64,000 nt of DNA from contig NC_133778.1 in assembly GCF_003597395.2 (NCBI RefSeq), positions 13,875,033-13,939,032 of the forward strand, given 5' to 3'. This DNA comes from Chelonoidis abingdonii (taxonomy: Eukaryota > Chordata > Testudines > Testudinidae). Below are positions 1-14,360 of the stretch, piece after piece (within the stretch, counting starts at the first letter, position 1; each line of letters opens with the position of its first letter). Under the pieces are notes generated by a model. That model worked only from the letters and a program-made list of their open reading frames with translations, made no database searches and had not been told where the DNA came from. Made by a program: the position numbers and the translations under genes.

Positions 1-1369
1 ATCTTTTATGGACTGAACCACAATCATGAATCCAATGTTCAGATCTGGATCTCAAATTCAATCAAATCTGAGATGTCTGGATCTTGAGGTTTGGTTCTGG
101 ACCACCTCTAATTTGTAACAGACCTATGTGGTGGTAAGAACCACAGAGTATCTCCATAACACCCAAACCTTTCTGAGTGAGTAAAGAGTTCAAGACTGGA
201 GCTGGTAGACAAGAGCTGTATAGAGAGCCCAGTGTCCCCATTGATAATGTCCCATCTAGTTGAAATCCGGTTAGTACGCTCTACGTGTGCAAAACCATTG
301 CAGGCCAGCTAGTCTCAGGGATTCCTTGTAGCCCTCATGACAAACCACTGTTACCATCAGGTCAAAGAAACTGGCAGTATTACTGTGTTCTCCCTCTTCC
401 TATCTGCTGTGTTGGTCCTGCCGTGAACCTTTAATGAAAATGTCCTCAGGTAACAGAGCAGTGCAGCAATAGTATTATGAGAGATAAAGGACTAAGACTT
501 GAAAGTAGTAGTAGAGAGCAATTCTACTTCAGCACCCTGGGTGAGATCCCCAGCTGATGCTTCAATGGAGCTAGGTCTGTTTACTCTAGTTGAGTATTTG
601 GCCCCTGAGAGCAAAATGTAGTTCATGGACAATGGACCACTAGTGACTGGAAATGGTTTTGGTGATCTCCCCTCTTGCAGCAAGCATCAAACTTGAGGAG
701 TTGACCACCTTCTCCATTACATTACAAATACTGTTTTCACATGGTCAAGGAAAGTGTTTTCATAGTTCCCTGGCAATCTTCTAAGTAGTGATTCAGTCAT
801 TTTCTGTATGAACAACTGGAATCATTGTATGGTTCCTCAGGGAACTGGCATCTGTGGCAATTAATTTTTAAAAGTCACAATGGAACCAGATCTTATCTTT
901 GTATGCATCTCAAGAGTGCATTGCCGCTGGAGTTAACAAACTAGCTGCACTTGCTCAAACCCATAAGAACTCATTTAAACATTATCCCCAGTTCTTTACA
1001 GTGATTAGGCTTCCTGTGAGAGCAAAAGCAGCCTGATTTGGATCACTTTCATGAAGAATTGTGAGGGGAGGGAACTGCGATCCATTTCAGTAACTGATAT
1101 TGATTAGCAATAGCTTGGGGCTTATTTACTAACGTCCGGCATTAAAGATTCAGTGCAGAGATTTCATTTAGCTAGTCTTCCTGGGCTGTTCTCAGAGCAA
1201 TTAGGATATTGAGTTAAGATGATCCAAAATAAAATTGTAATTTGTGTAGCCAGTGAAGAGACACAGAGAACACTTGTTTGTGCAGCAATATATTTAACTT
1301 TTTAGGGCACCAGTGATATGATCATAACTGGATAAATTTTATAAAAAATAAATCTACCACGTGAAACCT

Positions 1370-1524
1370 TTCAGTGGTAGCCATGTTAGTCTGTATCGGC
1401 AAAAAAACCGAGGAGTCCTTGTGGCACCTTAGAGACTAAACTGTTAGTCTCTAAGGTGCCACAAGGACTCCTCATTTTTTTTTCTTTTTGTTTGTTTGTT
1501 TTTGTTTTGTTTTGTTTTTTTTCC
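1370..1524. mobile_element. Fold-back Penelope-like terminus, 13-bp TSD
   Basis: 155-bp insertion flanked by exact CCACGTGAAACCT copies (1357-1369, 1525-1537). It begins cagtggtagccatgttagtctg, related in layout to the other Penelope-like termini, then forms a perfect hairpin with 30-base arms (1410-1439 and 1444-1473) and a 4-base loop. It ends in a T/G-rich run. The family assignment rests on the terminus resemblance; the insertion itself is clear. Confidence 0.7.
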
Positions 1525-4500
1525 CCACGTGAAACCTGTCACAGGTCTGCCAGGAAATGCCCAACAGGAATGAGAGGGCATGTCTCTTAGATTTGAAGTA
1601 GTAGATATTGATCTGTTACCCAAGTATATGAAAATAGTTGTAGAGGCATATTGATAGCCTGTAGAGCAAAGACCTACAGGTATATTAATTTCTCATATTT
1701 ATGAGTCGTTACTCAACTAGGACCTAGTCCAAAAGCCATTGAAGTTGAAAAGTCTTTCCCTTGACTTCAGTTTTGGATCAGGCCCCTAATTGCCTTCACA
1801 TACTAGGGTAAAATTTCATACATGCCTGCCAGGCAAAGTTTATGTATTCAGCTGAATTGTTGAATGAGTTGCCAGTACAGTTATATATATGCACCTCAGT
1901 TTATTGCCTTTCTGTCTCTGGAGCTAAATTCTATGACACTTAGAATATCCAAGAACTCATTCCACAGCTTATCTAAATATACTGTGCTTACAGTACAGCT
2001 TAAATGTTATCCTGATGAAATAGACCGAGAAAAGAAGCAGACACTGGTACTTATTAGGAAAACATATTTTGGATCTTTATATAAAAATATTATTTTCGTA
2101 TTATATTTGGTTGCACTTTCACTTATTTTTAGAGTAAGCAGCTAATATTTCTGCTGTCCTTTATGTTTGCTGATGCTCTTTGAAAATAATCTTCTTCATG
2201 AGGTACCCTAGTACCTGGGCACTTCCATTCTGATGGGCAGGCGCACATGTATTGTGGTAATTTCAGGGTCAGATTCAAATCTGAACCCAATAATTTCAGG
2301 ATTAGATTGGAAATTACATTCCCCCCACACCTCCCAAGAACTTCAGCTGGCTTCTTTGTCTTCCTTGATAGCATGTTGGTTCTCTACGGCTATTCATATT
2401 TCCCCTTCCAGGGCTCTCTTATACTTACTGAAATTTAGACCCAAAGCAATTCTCAATCTTCAGTGATTTTTTTTATGTTTAAACTAAAGGTTCTCCAAAG
2501 ATTACTGCCCTTTTCAATGTCTAGAACAATTGCCCCAATATTCATTCCACAGATTTTCCAGGATAGGGGGTTGAGGATCAATTTTTTCAGATTTCGATGT
2601 TTAAATTTAAACACTAAATCCACATTTGGGCACCCTACATAAGTGGCCTGATTTTCAGAAGAGCTAAACACATTCCACATCTCTGAAAAGCCACTTACAT
2701 AAGTACCTAACTTTAGGTCCTCAAGTTTGAAAATATTGACCTGCATTTTCCACCTGCTGTGTCACGTCCATTGCACTTCATCTCTGAGGTTGTCCATAAT
2801 TACTGCTCATTCCCATGAGAAAATAAGAGTCATTGGCAGCCACCAATCTTGGACTGAAATGTTTGGAACCTGTGGAGCCCTAGCTAGCATTTATATTGTT
2901 CCTTAAAACTCCACCCCAGGCATCAGGAGGAGTGTTGTGGATGTAGCTGGCAAATAGTGGTTGTACCGATTGTATGTCAATCTTAGTTGTGAAAGTATCT
3001 GAAGAATGAAAATACTAATCCAAAGCAGAGATGTGTCCAAGCCATGAAAATCTGCAGCCAAACTTTCCCAAATGTCAAAGGTTGTATGGTTTGGGGATCA
3101 TTATAGAGATAGTCCAGGTCTACAACATCTGGATCTGAAGTTTCATGAAGTCGAGGGATTTGGTTATGTGGGTGTGGTTTGAGCTGATCTTTAGGACAAA
3201 TGTTAGAGGCCTGATTCTTCACTACACTGGTGTTATGCCATTGATTTTAGTGGATTCCCAGCAGCGTAAAATTGGTGTAGCAGAGTGATGAATCAGGCCC
3301 TAACCTTTTACCAAAAATCTTATTTCTAGCAGGATTGAACTTTAGAAAAGGAGTTGCCCAGTTTGTTGGATCAGGCAGGTTTGCATTAAGATTTGTGTTT
3401 ACAGTGTCGTTATCCACAAGGTCTACCATAGATAATAGTTTCTCTTCATAATTATTGGTGGACTGGGGAAGCTTGCTGTGTTTTTAAAGTAATTAATTGA
3501 ACTACTTTGAATGGGCAAAGAATGTTACTACAGTGGTTATTTCAGGTTGTGCTAAGTCCTGTCATTAAAAAAAGTATTACAACTGTGTTGGATATATTTA
3601 AAAATGCAGAATAGTAAACACGGTGGAACTCTCTGAAAGTACTTCAGCTCTGACACATACACACTCAGCTAATAACAGCAGAAAATATGACTGTTACCTT
3701 CAACACCATGCCAGCAAGGCAGCTGAACAAACATTCAAATAACTCAGCCTGAGGTCATCTGAAAACTGAGGGCATTGCTGTTGTGAATTCATCTTTCTGT
3801 CTTTCGTCCCGTTCCTTTCTGACTTTCATAGCATAAATGGTGTTTAAGAGCTCCTGTCTTTCTTGCTGACCTCCACATATCCCCCTCACCAAATTAGTCC
3901 TGCCAAAAGCGGCGACCCCCGTTGACCACTCCAGAGGCTACTCCATTCCTGAGGGCCTGATTCAGCATAGCAGGATACATAGATTGTGGGCCACCTGCAG
4001 CAGAAACACAAGGATTCTAGAAGCTGAATCCTGAAGTTAAAAAGCAATCAGAGGCTAGGGAAGACAGGTTGTGATTTGGTCACCTGTGTCATCAAAATAA
4101 CTAGTGATGGTTGAGTTCTTAGTTTGGGCCTGGTTCAGATAAACCCCCAAAGTCTGGTGACTTCTACAGAGCTGCTATGACTATTCTCTTAGCTCTGAAG
4201 ACTTTCTGTGAAATTCTCTTATGAACAGCATTTCTTGGTGTGTTTTCACAGGCCAACTGTCACCTCAGGGACATGCAAAAATTTATCAATATTCATGAAT
4301 TATCAATAATTGTTACCACTTTTGACATAAGCGATTAGCTAGTATTCTGGGTCCTGTGGATTGTTTCTGGTAGGAGGACAGATTGATGATGGAGTTAGGT
4401 ATTTCTTTGATGCAGTCCTGTTCATTTACAAAGAATGTGCATCAAGATCTGTTTCTCTGAACACAATATGAATCAAACAGCAGGAGAGACATTTTATTTG

Positions 4501-5085
4501 CTCACAGTTTCAGGTCTCTTTCCATCCAGCACTTTATCCAAATGCTCTTAATCTTAGCTTTATCTCAGGATCATGCTACAAAAGTCCTTCTCTGGCTGTC
4601 CTTGACTTTCTGCTGCCTTCTCTCTGAACATCCGCTGTATTTCTCTCTCACAGATACAGCTGCAATCTAATCAATCCCCAGCTCCACCATTTGTTCGCAG
4701 ATTCTGGGAAAACCCTTGGGCCACCTGGTTTAACTCCTACTCCAGCCTTGCACATGGCCTGTGTTTTGGGCCAAGGCTCCTATTGTTTCTATAAAGGACC
4801 TCAATTGTTTTTTACATTTATCCTGGATGAAGGTGGCTGTTACATCAGCCAATTTCAACAAAACTTCGCCTACCCTTCAGGATAACATTATGAATTCTCC
4901 TATGCTGCCAAATCTGCAAAGACACCTTGGAATCCCTCCTTAAAGCACACCTCTGTTATGATGCTTACAAAATAATTGTCAGTGGCTATACATTTGGTGT
5001 GCTGTAACACTGCTCATTATACTAATCACTGTTATCGAAGTCTCTCCTGTCCATTTTTTATATTTGAGGCTATGTTTTTGTCACA

Positions 5086-5500
5086 GGTATCTTTAGTAAA
5101 AGTCAAGGACAGGTCATGGGCCATAAAAAAAAAATTCACAGGCCGTGACCTGTCCATGATTTTTATTAAAAATACCTGCCCTGACTAAAACTTGGGCAGG
5201 GGGCTGCCAGTACTCTGTTGGGACCGAGAAGGGGGAGAGAAGGCCATGGCGTGTGATCCTGGACCCCTGCTGGTGCACGGTGGCGGGGGGGGAAGGTGTT
5301 GGTCGGGCTGGCAGGGGCTTCCTACCCGGCTCTGCATCTCTGCAGCTCCTAGGGAGCTGAGGCAGGGGCCAGGGCACGGAGACCCCCCCTTCTGCCTTCT
5401 AGGAGCTGCAGGGGAGCCATGCCAGAAGGAACCGGGAAGGCCCCTCCCGAGGTAAGCGTCCCCCACCCCCGCACTTGCTAACCCCTGCTCCTAGTCCTGA
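5086..5500. repeat. Interspersed repeat with fold-back end and GC-rich body
   Basis: Starts with an imperfect inverted pair: gtatctttagtaaaagtcaa then gacaggtcatgggcc, returning as ggccgtgacctgtcc and atttttattaaaaatac. A GC-rich body follows (5190-5480), where overlapping open frames on both strands look spurious. The compositional change is abrupt, as for an inserted element. Borders approximate. Confidence 0.55.
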
Positions 5501-6520
5501 GCCCCCTCCCACACACCCAAACTGCTGCTGCTCACCCAGGGACTGTCTGGCTCGCTGCAGAAATCACAGAGGCCTGTAACGTGAACAGACTTAATCCTCA
5601 AAGTGGCAGCAAGCCTATTGCAAAATAAGACATTCCGAATATATTTGTATTAAAGAAGCAGGTATTAACAGACCTTCTGAAAGGCTCATTGCTTCTGAGG
5701 GCCTGGGAAGTTAATCAAAAGAGCAAACCTGGCTAGAACTCGGCTTGCCCTCCATAGATCTGCTGGTGGAGCAGTAGCCTGGTCTGTGAGACACTGCTGC
5801 TCCTGTACCTTCACCGTCTTGCTCAGTGGTTTGAAGTTCAGATGAAGCAGATGGTACATATTGGAGCTGTGCTAAAAATGCCATCCATACAATAAAAGGG
5901 CCAAAAAAATTTAATCGTATTTTCTCACAAGCTTTAGAATGAAAACAAACCAACCCCCCAAACAAACAAAAAGTACTTTAAAAAAAAATTAAGGGTGTCA
6001 TGTTTTATTTGAAAAGAAAATAGGGGTTTTTTTCCCCACTTCAACGCAGCCCATAGCATTGTACCTGAAGGTAGCAGAATGGCTAAGCACACTACCAGTG
6101 TTTCTGCAAGGGACCCTAAATGGTTGTATATCCAGCTGTATGGTATGATGGCAAGGAAGTGCCAAACCAGAACACTGTGGAAGGGCAATAGGGCATGATG
6201 CCCCATATAAAACAGTGGGGCTGGTTATCCCACATCTGCCTATTGTGGGGTTTCTTGCACCTTCTTCCAAAGCATCTGGTACTCTCCACTGCCAGAGGCA
6301 GAATTCTGTGCTAGATACACCAAATGCTGATCAGCCTGGCAATTTCTGCATTCCTTTGGAAGTTCTCAACCTCTTTTATAGCATGCACCATGTTTTAATA
6401 CCAAGATTCTGATAGGGACCTTTGGCCATCTCATTTGTGATCATGTGAGCTGCCACCTCCCCTGTCAGGACTGCATAACATCTGTGTGGCAATGGTGGCA
6501 GGATAGAGCAGTGTCCCAGA

Positions 6521-6654
6521 TAGGGTGACCAGATGTCCCAATTTTATAAGGACTGTCCTGATTTTGGGGTCTTTTTCTTATATAGGCTCCTATTACCCCC
6601 CCCCCACCCCCCACCCCTGTCCTGATTTTTCACATTTGCTGTCTGGTCACTCTA
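6521..6654. mobile_element. hAT-type MITE with 8-bp TSD
   Basis: 134-bp element with inverted ends tagggtgaccaga and tctggtcactcta, flanked by an exact 8-bp duplication GTCCCAGA at 6513-6520 and 6655-6662. The interior has paired tcctgatttt segments and a poly-C run. No coding capacity. Confidence 0.88.
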
Positions 6655-7278
6655 GTCCCAGATTCTACCCTCTGAGATGTGTTCATGGAGGGGTCCTCCA
6701 CATACTGATTTCCCATCTTTTTGTGGAGATGTGGTAGAATCAGAGAAGACAAAAAGAGCGGGGAAAGCACATTGTATTCCATCTGGCACCCCAAAAGAAG
6801 GTTGATTCCTCAAAGCCTCTTAAAGTTAATAGAAGTCTTCCTGTTGACTTCAGTGGACTTCGGATCAGGCCCAAGATACCTCAAAAAGGTCAAACAGACC
6901 CAGACTGCTTTAACTCTTCTGTAGATTCTTTCTGGGTTTCCCAGGAGCCACCATAGCTACATGGAGAGTCAGTGATGGTGGGGACGTATTGGAACCAGAG
7001 GTCCGCAAGGCGAGGCAGAACCATTGTACTGATTTAGGCCCTTGGTGCAGTTAGCCCTTACTTTTTCAGACATCCTGCAGCCGGCGGGGCGGGGGGTGGA
7101 TTTTCCACAAGGAGGAAAAGCACCCTTGGCCCAGCAATGAAACAATTTGGGTTAATTTCCATTGGGAATTCCTTAGAGAAATTGCCAAATAAAAGGTCCC
7201 TTCCAGTGGTTTTTCTGCAGGAAAGGATAATCTGTTCTGTTATTAGAAAAATTATTTAGCATATTTTTAGCCAAGGGC

Positions 7279-7445
7279 ATGTCTATACTGCCCCACAATT
7301 CAGACTACGGGGGTGTGAATAGTGCTTACCTAAGTGCTGTGCTGTAACTCCCCTACGTGGATGCAATAGTCATGAACAAAAAGGTTCCTAGGACCACATT
7401 AAGGCAGTCCTATAGGACGTCCAAACTGCGGGGCAGGACAGACAT
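7279..7445. mobile_element. MITE-like inverted-terminus repeat
   Basis: Left end atgtctatactgccccac and right end gcggggcaggacagacat are imperfect inverted copies. About 167 bp, non-coding. Target duplication not resolved. Confidence 0.5.
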
Positions 7446-10367
7446 TATCTTAACAGCTAGAACTTAGAAAGAGCCAGCATCACATGCCCGGTCGTTAAAC
7501 TTTGTTTTCAATCTATTGATCAGTATAGAGCCAAGAGTTTGATTTTTTTGTTTTTCTTCAGTAAAACTTCATAGAATTCCTGCTCTTTTAGTACAACTAA
7601 AGCTATATATATATAAAACCACACTCACCCAGTAGCAAAGCATTTCTAAATTTTATAAAAAAGAAAACAAAGAATGGTGACTTATGGGCATCTCAGAATG
7701 GGAATGGCACTGCAACTACTACATTTCATTTCCTTTCTAAGACCCAGAATGGATTTAATCCATATTTTCCAGAGCTGACAGGCTGATACTCTGCATGTCT
7801 GGCAAAGTATTAGCATTCAGTTTCTAATTAACATCTTTTATTACCAAGACCTATTAGTGGAGGTTTGAATATGTCCTGTATTGTATGGGCTAATACATTG
7901 AAAGTAATTTCATATTGATGCAGTATGGTTGACCTCATTATTTCAAGAACTTGTGACCATTTTTATGCGAGGAAGGGAGGGAAGGGGGAAGACGTTTCTT
8001 TTGTGTTCGTGTGATGGTAATGATCTTGTGAGTAATAAGACAGTTGATGTGATTGTCTGTATCCTCAATTACTGTGGCTCCTGCGAAGAGAAGTACTTTT
8101 AGTTACTATTCATGCCACCTGGTGACAACACGGCAATTACTGACATGATGTTTTTGTGATGGCAACTGGATTTCTCAGTGACAGCCTGGTTCCCCCTTAC
8201 CCTTGTCCTTAAAGAATCTTTCTTGTAAAGACCTTTTTGTGACATTTCTCTTGGGGTCATCTTGGTGTTTTTCAGGCATGTGTTTTAATCAGTGTGTTTC
8301 AGTCAAACTACAGAAACATATGAAGTCTGGTGCCACTTAGTTTTAATTAGTGAAAAAAACGATGATTAGGTCCTCGGGGAAATGGTGAATTTTCCACAGC
8401 TGCGCCTTCTAGCTATCAAGACAATTTGAAAGAGGAAGAGAAGAAACAGTGGGTGAAGCAGCCAGGAAAAACAGGTATATGAGAAAAATTCCACCAGAGA
8501 GAGTTAGATGGACAATGGACACAGTGGGGCTGACGTATCTGGCCCTCATCAAACCCCATTGAAATCAATGGCAGGCTTTCCATTAACTTCTGTGAGTATT
8601 GAGTCAGACCCCTTATTGTCCTTTACCAGAATTTTGATATCAAAACAAACAAGTCACCTGATGAAGAAGGTGAATGTTAAATGATAGTGACTATAGGGTG
8701 AAACATTGGTGCGAACACGAGGACCAGTAGACTCTAGCAAGACCGACGTGATGGTCACTATGGAGGAGATGCCTCCTGAGGCAGGAAGAGAGCACTAGAT
8801 CCCCATCAGGACTCTGACAGTTGAAGAAGGGAGTTGATTCCTGATGAAAAGGGCTTTGGCTACTCTAGGCAATTCCCCACTCATATTCTACAGCTAGGGC
8901 TCGCAGCTTGTCATTGTAAATTATGCAGAAAGTCACAGCCTAGGTGTGGGATAAAAGGCAAAAAGTCATGAATTTATAGCAAAAAGAAAAGGAAAAAAGT
9001 CATAATATGTATCGTTTTTATTAACCTTTTCTTAAAAACAAAGGTTTGGATTTCTGAAGGAGCTGAATTGAGTTAGGTGCCCAATTCTTTTTGAACTTCT
9101 GATTGAAAAGCCCAAGCTACTACCATTCAACCAATCTTTTAAAACCATTTAAATACACTTTCCTGGCACTCGCTTGAAGTTCTTCAACAGCAACCATGAT
9201 TTCCACCCTGTCATGCATGGAATCTCTGCCCCATCACTCCCATTCTGTGCCTGTGGGTAAAATCTTCAAAGGTGCCTAGGTGATTTAGGAGCCTAAGTCT
9301 GTCAATAGCATTAAGACTCCAAAGTCACTCAGAGCTTGCACTTGCTCCCATACAAGTCAGTGGAAAAACTCCCACGTTATCCTCGATGACAAAGCAATAA
9401 TCCTAATTTCTCATTGTTCCTGTTCTTCTAGTGACCTCTTTTAACTTGGAAGCTCTCAAGCTTTTCAGCAAAACTTGTTCATACCCACCCACCCATATGC
9501 TAAAATCCTTAAATGTCAAAAGTAATGGATATTTTTTTAAAAAGCAAAACATGAAAATTGTGGAATCCATGGCTCCTGTGACAGCTGTGACAAAGGTGAA
9601 GCCTTAATTACGGAGTTCGCTGTGCTACGGATTTCCATTAGAACCCTCAGCTCATAACTCTCCCAACTCTTTCTGTGCTTGGTTTCACCTTAAAGGCAAA
9701 CAGTTTTGGAAAGCTTGAGTCAAACATGTTTAGATATTATTGAGTTAGGCAATCAGAACTTTTCCTGCTTTAAGAACATTATGAAGACTTATCCATAACT
9801 TTAAAACTAGACTTCTGTGTGGCATTGTGAAAGTTGGTGAACTTGCAAAACCGCATATAAAAGAATACGGTAGAACCAATTTACAAATGTTTTGTGGATG
9901 ACAGCACAAACTGTTACTACAGTTTAAGTTATGTAAATATCTGGGTCACTATGGAGCTGCATGGAAAACGAATACACATACGTTCTACCAGATCATCACT
10001 TACCTTGCACACTCACACACAATGACATAAGGGCCTCACTCCTCTGCACTGATTTTGTGCCTGGCAACTCATATCACAGCAGGGACAGAGCATCTCTCTG
10101 CTACCAGTCTCTGTGATTCATGACTGTGACATTGAAAAGAAAAGAAAATTTGAATGGGGAGAGAGAGATTCTTTATAGAGCTTTTCACCCAGAGACACTC
10201 CTGTCTCCTTGAGCTAAACGCTTGTGCTTTGTGATCTTGCTGGAGGTCCCTCACAGCCATTGTGACCTTTACAATAACTGATAGCTACCTATCGCTTGTT
10301 CTACATGTTCCTGCTGGCCACATGCATTAGACTGTACTGTGCTACCACAACAGGTATTCCTTTGTTT

Positions 10368-10630
10368 AGGGCTTGTCTACATGGTGCATTAGACCACACT
10401 AGAGGGATGTAAATTCTAGTGTATACTAGCTGGACCTCATGGAGTGTACTAGACATTCCCTAATAAGCTGTAATGTAGTCCCGTTTCACGCAGTGCTATA
10501 TTAACATGCACCAGGGAACTTCTAGCACAGCCCAGCAGGCTCTGCGTGTGCCAGCTACTGCACAGCACACTACTGCGAACTAAAATTTACAAGCCTCTAG
10601 TGTGGACTAGGCACCATGTGGACAAGCCCT
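10368..10630. mobile_element. MITE with ~20-bp TIRs
   Basis: 263-bp element with left end agggcttgtctacatggtgc and right end gcaccatgtggacaagccct, inverted with one mismatch. No coding frame. No clear target duplication. Confidence 0.8.
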
Positions 10631-10664
10631 TGGATTATCTGTCTATCTCATGCATTTACATGGC

Positions 10665-10815
10665 TCCTGTTGCCATAGCTTCCGAACCCCTCACTCTTTC
10701 ATGTATTCAAGTGATTTGCCCCAGGTCATACAGGAAGTCAGTAGCAGAGAAGGTATCAGAACTCTGATCTCCTAAGTCCCAGCCTGCACCCTAATCACTG
10801 AACCATCCTTCCTCT
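10665..10815 (-). mobile_element. MIR-like SINE fragment
   Basis: gtgatttgccccaggtcata, then aactctgatctcctaagtcc and ctaatcactgaaccatcctt, the inverted 5' half of the same SINE type as 40000-40265. Confidence 0.5.
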
Positions 10816-12124
10816 CCTGACTCATTGTTCCTCTAGGACCTCTTTCATATGCCAAAAAAGCATGGAGGATGAGGACAATCACAGCCTTTTCATGTATGCC
10901 TGGGTAAATTACACCTGTTTAAAACAGTGTCATGACTTTTTAAAAAAAATATATTTTCTTATTAAATACTCAACAAAGGGTGTTCAGGTCGAATGGACAG
11001 AGCTAATGTGGCATCTCAACTCTCACTCTGTGTGCTCTTGCTGTCAACATACAACTGCCACGGTCTGGTAATTTTAGCTGGGAAAAAAATCCGACTCTTG
11101 AAACCAAAATGTGTTTCTCTCACCCACTCCACCCCTATGATATCTAGGCTCATTGAATTATGCTAATTAACCTATTTCATCGCTTTTTCCAGCTATCATC
11201 CATCGGCACACTCTGAGTATTTGACCAATTTTCCTATTCTATAAACCACTACAAGTTTCTCAATTAAAAAGAAAAGCTAGTATGAAATACGTTAACTATG
11301 GTTACTGGTGCTGTGGATGTCTAAAAATGTGCAGAAACCTAATGGCTACAGAGGTCGGAAGTTCAAGGCTTTAATTTAGTCAAGAACTCTTGAATCAGAG
11401 TACTGAAAGTATTTAAACTACATCGAAGACATTTGTCTTTTCTGTTATAGAAAAAGGTGTTGTGACCCAATAGCGTCACTTCCACGAGGTACCTGGATAC
11501 TTGTCCTGCTCAGAAAACACAGAAATTAAAACAAGAGTGAAATATTTGTAGCCTCATCCCAGTTCTCTGTAGAACAGATAATTGGTTGTGGAATGGAATA
11601 GCTCGTCCAGATGACAGATCCATGGGAAACAGCTGCTTCTATGTCCCACTATGTATAATGCACATGGATATATTAAAGCAGTGGCTCTCAAGCAGTAGGA
11701 TTTCATGGGACAACCCATCACCCACACTAAAGCATTGAGAGGCACTTTCCAAAGAACCCATCAGTAAGGAGTGCGACATCTTCACATTCCTGAAGGGAAC
11801 TCCCAAGCAGAAGCAGCTGAATATTATTGAACAAGCTGTTAGCCACAACACACAGGACCAAGGGGCACTTTCAGAAGAGCTCTTAATAAGTACATTTACG
11901 GTTAGGGCAAGTTACAGCAGCCCACCTATAATGTTGACATAAAGGGGCCACTAAGTGAAACTTCATTTGGGTCTTATGAATCTTCTTTATTGAACAAAAA
12001 TGCTTTTATAAAATGCACATCCTGGGGTCTAAAGGTCCCATTTCAACTGTTCTCAGGGACAAATAGAAATATTTTTGACTAATGCAAATCTGATGTCCTC
12101 CAGTTGTTATCTGCACTGCTGTAG

Positions 12125-12235
12125 TGCCTAAGAGCCCTTGTCATGGATCAGGGCACCATTGTGCTAGGTGCTGTACAAACACATAACAAAAAGATGGTCC
12201 CTGCCCCGAGGAGCGTACAGTATAAGTTGTATGAT
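12125..12235 (-). mobile_element. MIR-like SINE fragment
   Basis: ccattgtgctaggtgctgta followed by gatggtccctgccccgagga matches the 3' portion, in inverse orientation, of the same group of old SINEs also seen near 40000. Short fragment. Confidence 0.5.
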
Positions 12236-12559
12236 TCTCATCTGTACGCACAAGTTAAGCAGCGACAATATAGCTTTTGTGCACTCAGCAGGCCCTGCCA
12301 AAGGGTAGGACAGGCTAAATGTCATATAAAATTCTTTAGCTGTCCTAACATCTCCCATAGATGGGCAGAATCTATTCCCATAGGAAAGAATTAGTGTTAT
12401 ATATATTTGATTTTATATATTTTATTATATCCTGACACCTGGGCAATGTCACATGTTAAAACCCAACCTTCAGTTTATAACAGCACACCATGAGTGGCAA
12501 TGCTAATCCCCTGGAAGGAGATCAGAAAGACTAGACAAGACAGTGTTGTAGATTAGAGA

Positions 12560-12800
12560 GGAAAGATGTGTTTTTTGGTTAACACTCTGGACTGGGATTC
12601 TGTAGCTCTGAGTTCTATTCCCACCTCTGTCATAGACACCTCATGATTTGGGCACATCACTTAATCCTTCTGTGTAAAATGGGAACAGTGGTACTTTGTG
12701 TATTTAGACTGTAAGCTGGGGCAGGGACTGTCCCTTACTATGTACATGTGCAGTGCCTAGCACAGTGGATCCCTGGACTTTGGTGGGTCTTTTAGATCCA
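12560..12800 (+). mobile_element. MIR-like old SINE
   Basis: The tract gttctattcccacctctgtc, then gggcacatcacttaatcctt and ctgtgtaaaatgggaacagt, has the order of MIR/CORE-SINE-type amniote elements. Diverged; borders approximate. Confidence 0.55.
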
Positions 12801-13825
12801 TCTGTCAATGGCTTGTCTAGGAACATATGCCTTATCCAGTACTTTGAGTGCTAACAAACTCAAGCTCTGCATGCAGTACCAGAGAGAAGAACTGTGACAG
12901 TCGGAGACCAGCAACAAGAATGCCCGGTCTCCAGTCCACATTCAGACACTGTTAGCACAATCACCTCAACTGATCTCCATCATCAGCGGTAAATTGGTAA
13001 TTAGTAGTCTCAGGATGGCAAGCTGTTATCATCAGAACTTTGTCAGGGAAGTCGGATAAACAGCGTGCATGCTCAGTATCACCAGCTCACCCCAATGACA
13101 TTCCTCCTGCAAAGTTATCCCTCCTTGCTGAGATCCGTTAGCTCTGTGCTGGCTGTTACAGGTTGTGCATTACAATGAGGGTCTTGTACAGAAAGTCAAC
13201 AACATAAGTATATAGACTTTAAACTCTTTATGCATGTATTCCTCCTACTTAACCACTCGCAAACAAGGAGTGCATAGTTTATTGAGGCCAGAAATAGTGG
13301 GGGAATATGACGAGTCAATGAAATCCTGAGTCTTCCAGCAGAAGGTCAGAATACTTACTCTATTGTTTGAAGTTTGCACTCTGCCGTACACTTACTGCAA
13401 CCCAGAGAAGGCTGGGCTCATATCTGTTAATCTGTAAGTTGCCTTATTAATAGGCTGCACACATCATCGATTTTTAATTAATTTCTAAAGAGACAGAGGA
13501 TAATTACCACAACCCACAGACATCTCTGTACTTATTGCAGTCCACATCTCTATTGATCGTCTGCCTAAGGAGCAGAAGTAATCCATTTTAAATACACTTC
13601 TTGGAGAGAGTGCATGCACTGCACAATATACCTTCCCAAATGTAATTGTGTTGGCAAGAGGTCAGTGGAGCAGGGGGTGGGTGGGTCACACATTGCTTAG
13701 TATTCTACTGGCCATGTGAGCAGTTGAGTCTTTTACACATGCTTAATGTTTCAGGAAAGTCAGGTTATCTCACTTATAACTGTGGAGTATTAAGAAAGCA
13801 CTGGTAAGAAAGTAGCCTCTGCATT

Positions 13826-14360
13826 TGGCCCTGGTGAGACTGCTCCTGGAATACTACATCCAGTTCAGGTGCCCACAGTTCAAGAAGGACGATGATACAT
13901 TCGAGAAGGTTCAGAGTAGAGCCACAAGAATGATTAAAGAATTAGAAAACCTGCCTTTTAGTGAGAGACTCAAGGAGCACAGTCTGTTTAGCTTCACAAA
14001 GAGAAGGTTACAGAGTGACTTGATTCCAGTCTGTAAGTATCTACATGTGGAACAGATATTTAATAATGGGCTCTTCAGTCTAGCAGAGAAACATGATCCA
14101 ATGGCGAGAAGCTGAAGCTAGACAAATTCAGACTGGAAATAAGGTGTAATTTTTTAACAGTGAGGATAATTAAGCACTGGAACAATTTGCCAACGGTCAT
14201 AGTGGGATTCTCCATCATTGCGGATTTTTAAATCAAGACTGGATGTTTTTCTGAAAGGTCTGCTCCTGGGAATGTTGGAGGGAAATCCTAGGGTGTGTGT
14301 TATACAGAAGGTTGGACTAGATGATCACAATGGTCCCTTCTGGCCTTGGAATCTGAGTCA
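13826..14360 (+). mobile_element. CR1 LINE 3' end
   Basis: Plus-strand 5'-truncated CR1. The open stretch up to 14115 encodes the ORF2 C-terminus (LVRLLLEYYIQFRCPQF, QSRATRMIKELENLPFSERL), followed by a 3' UTR ending with tggactagatgatcacaatg and tcccttctggcc. The ORF ends in a stop in the usual region. Confidence 0.85.
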
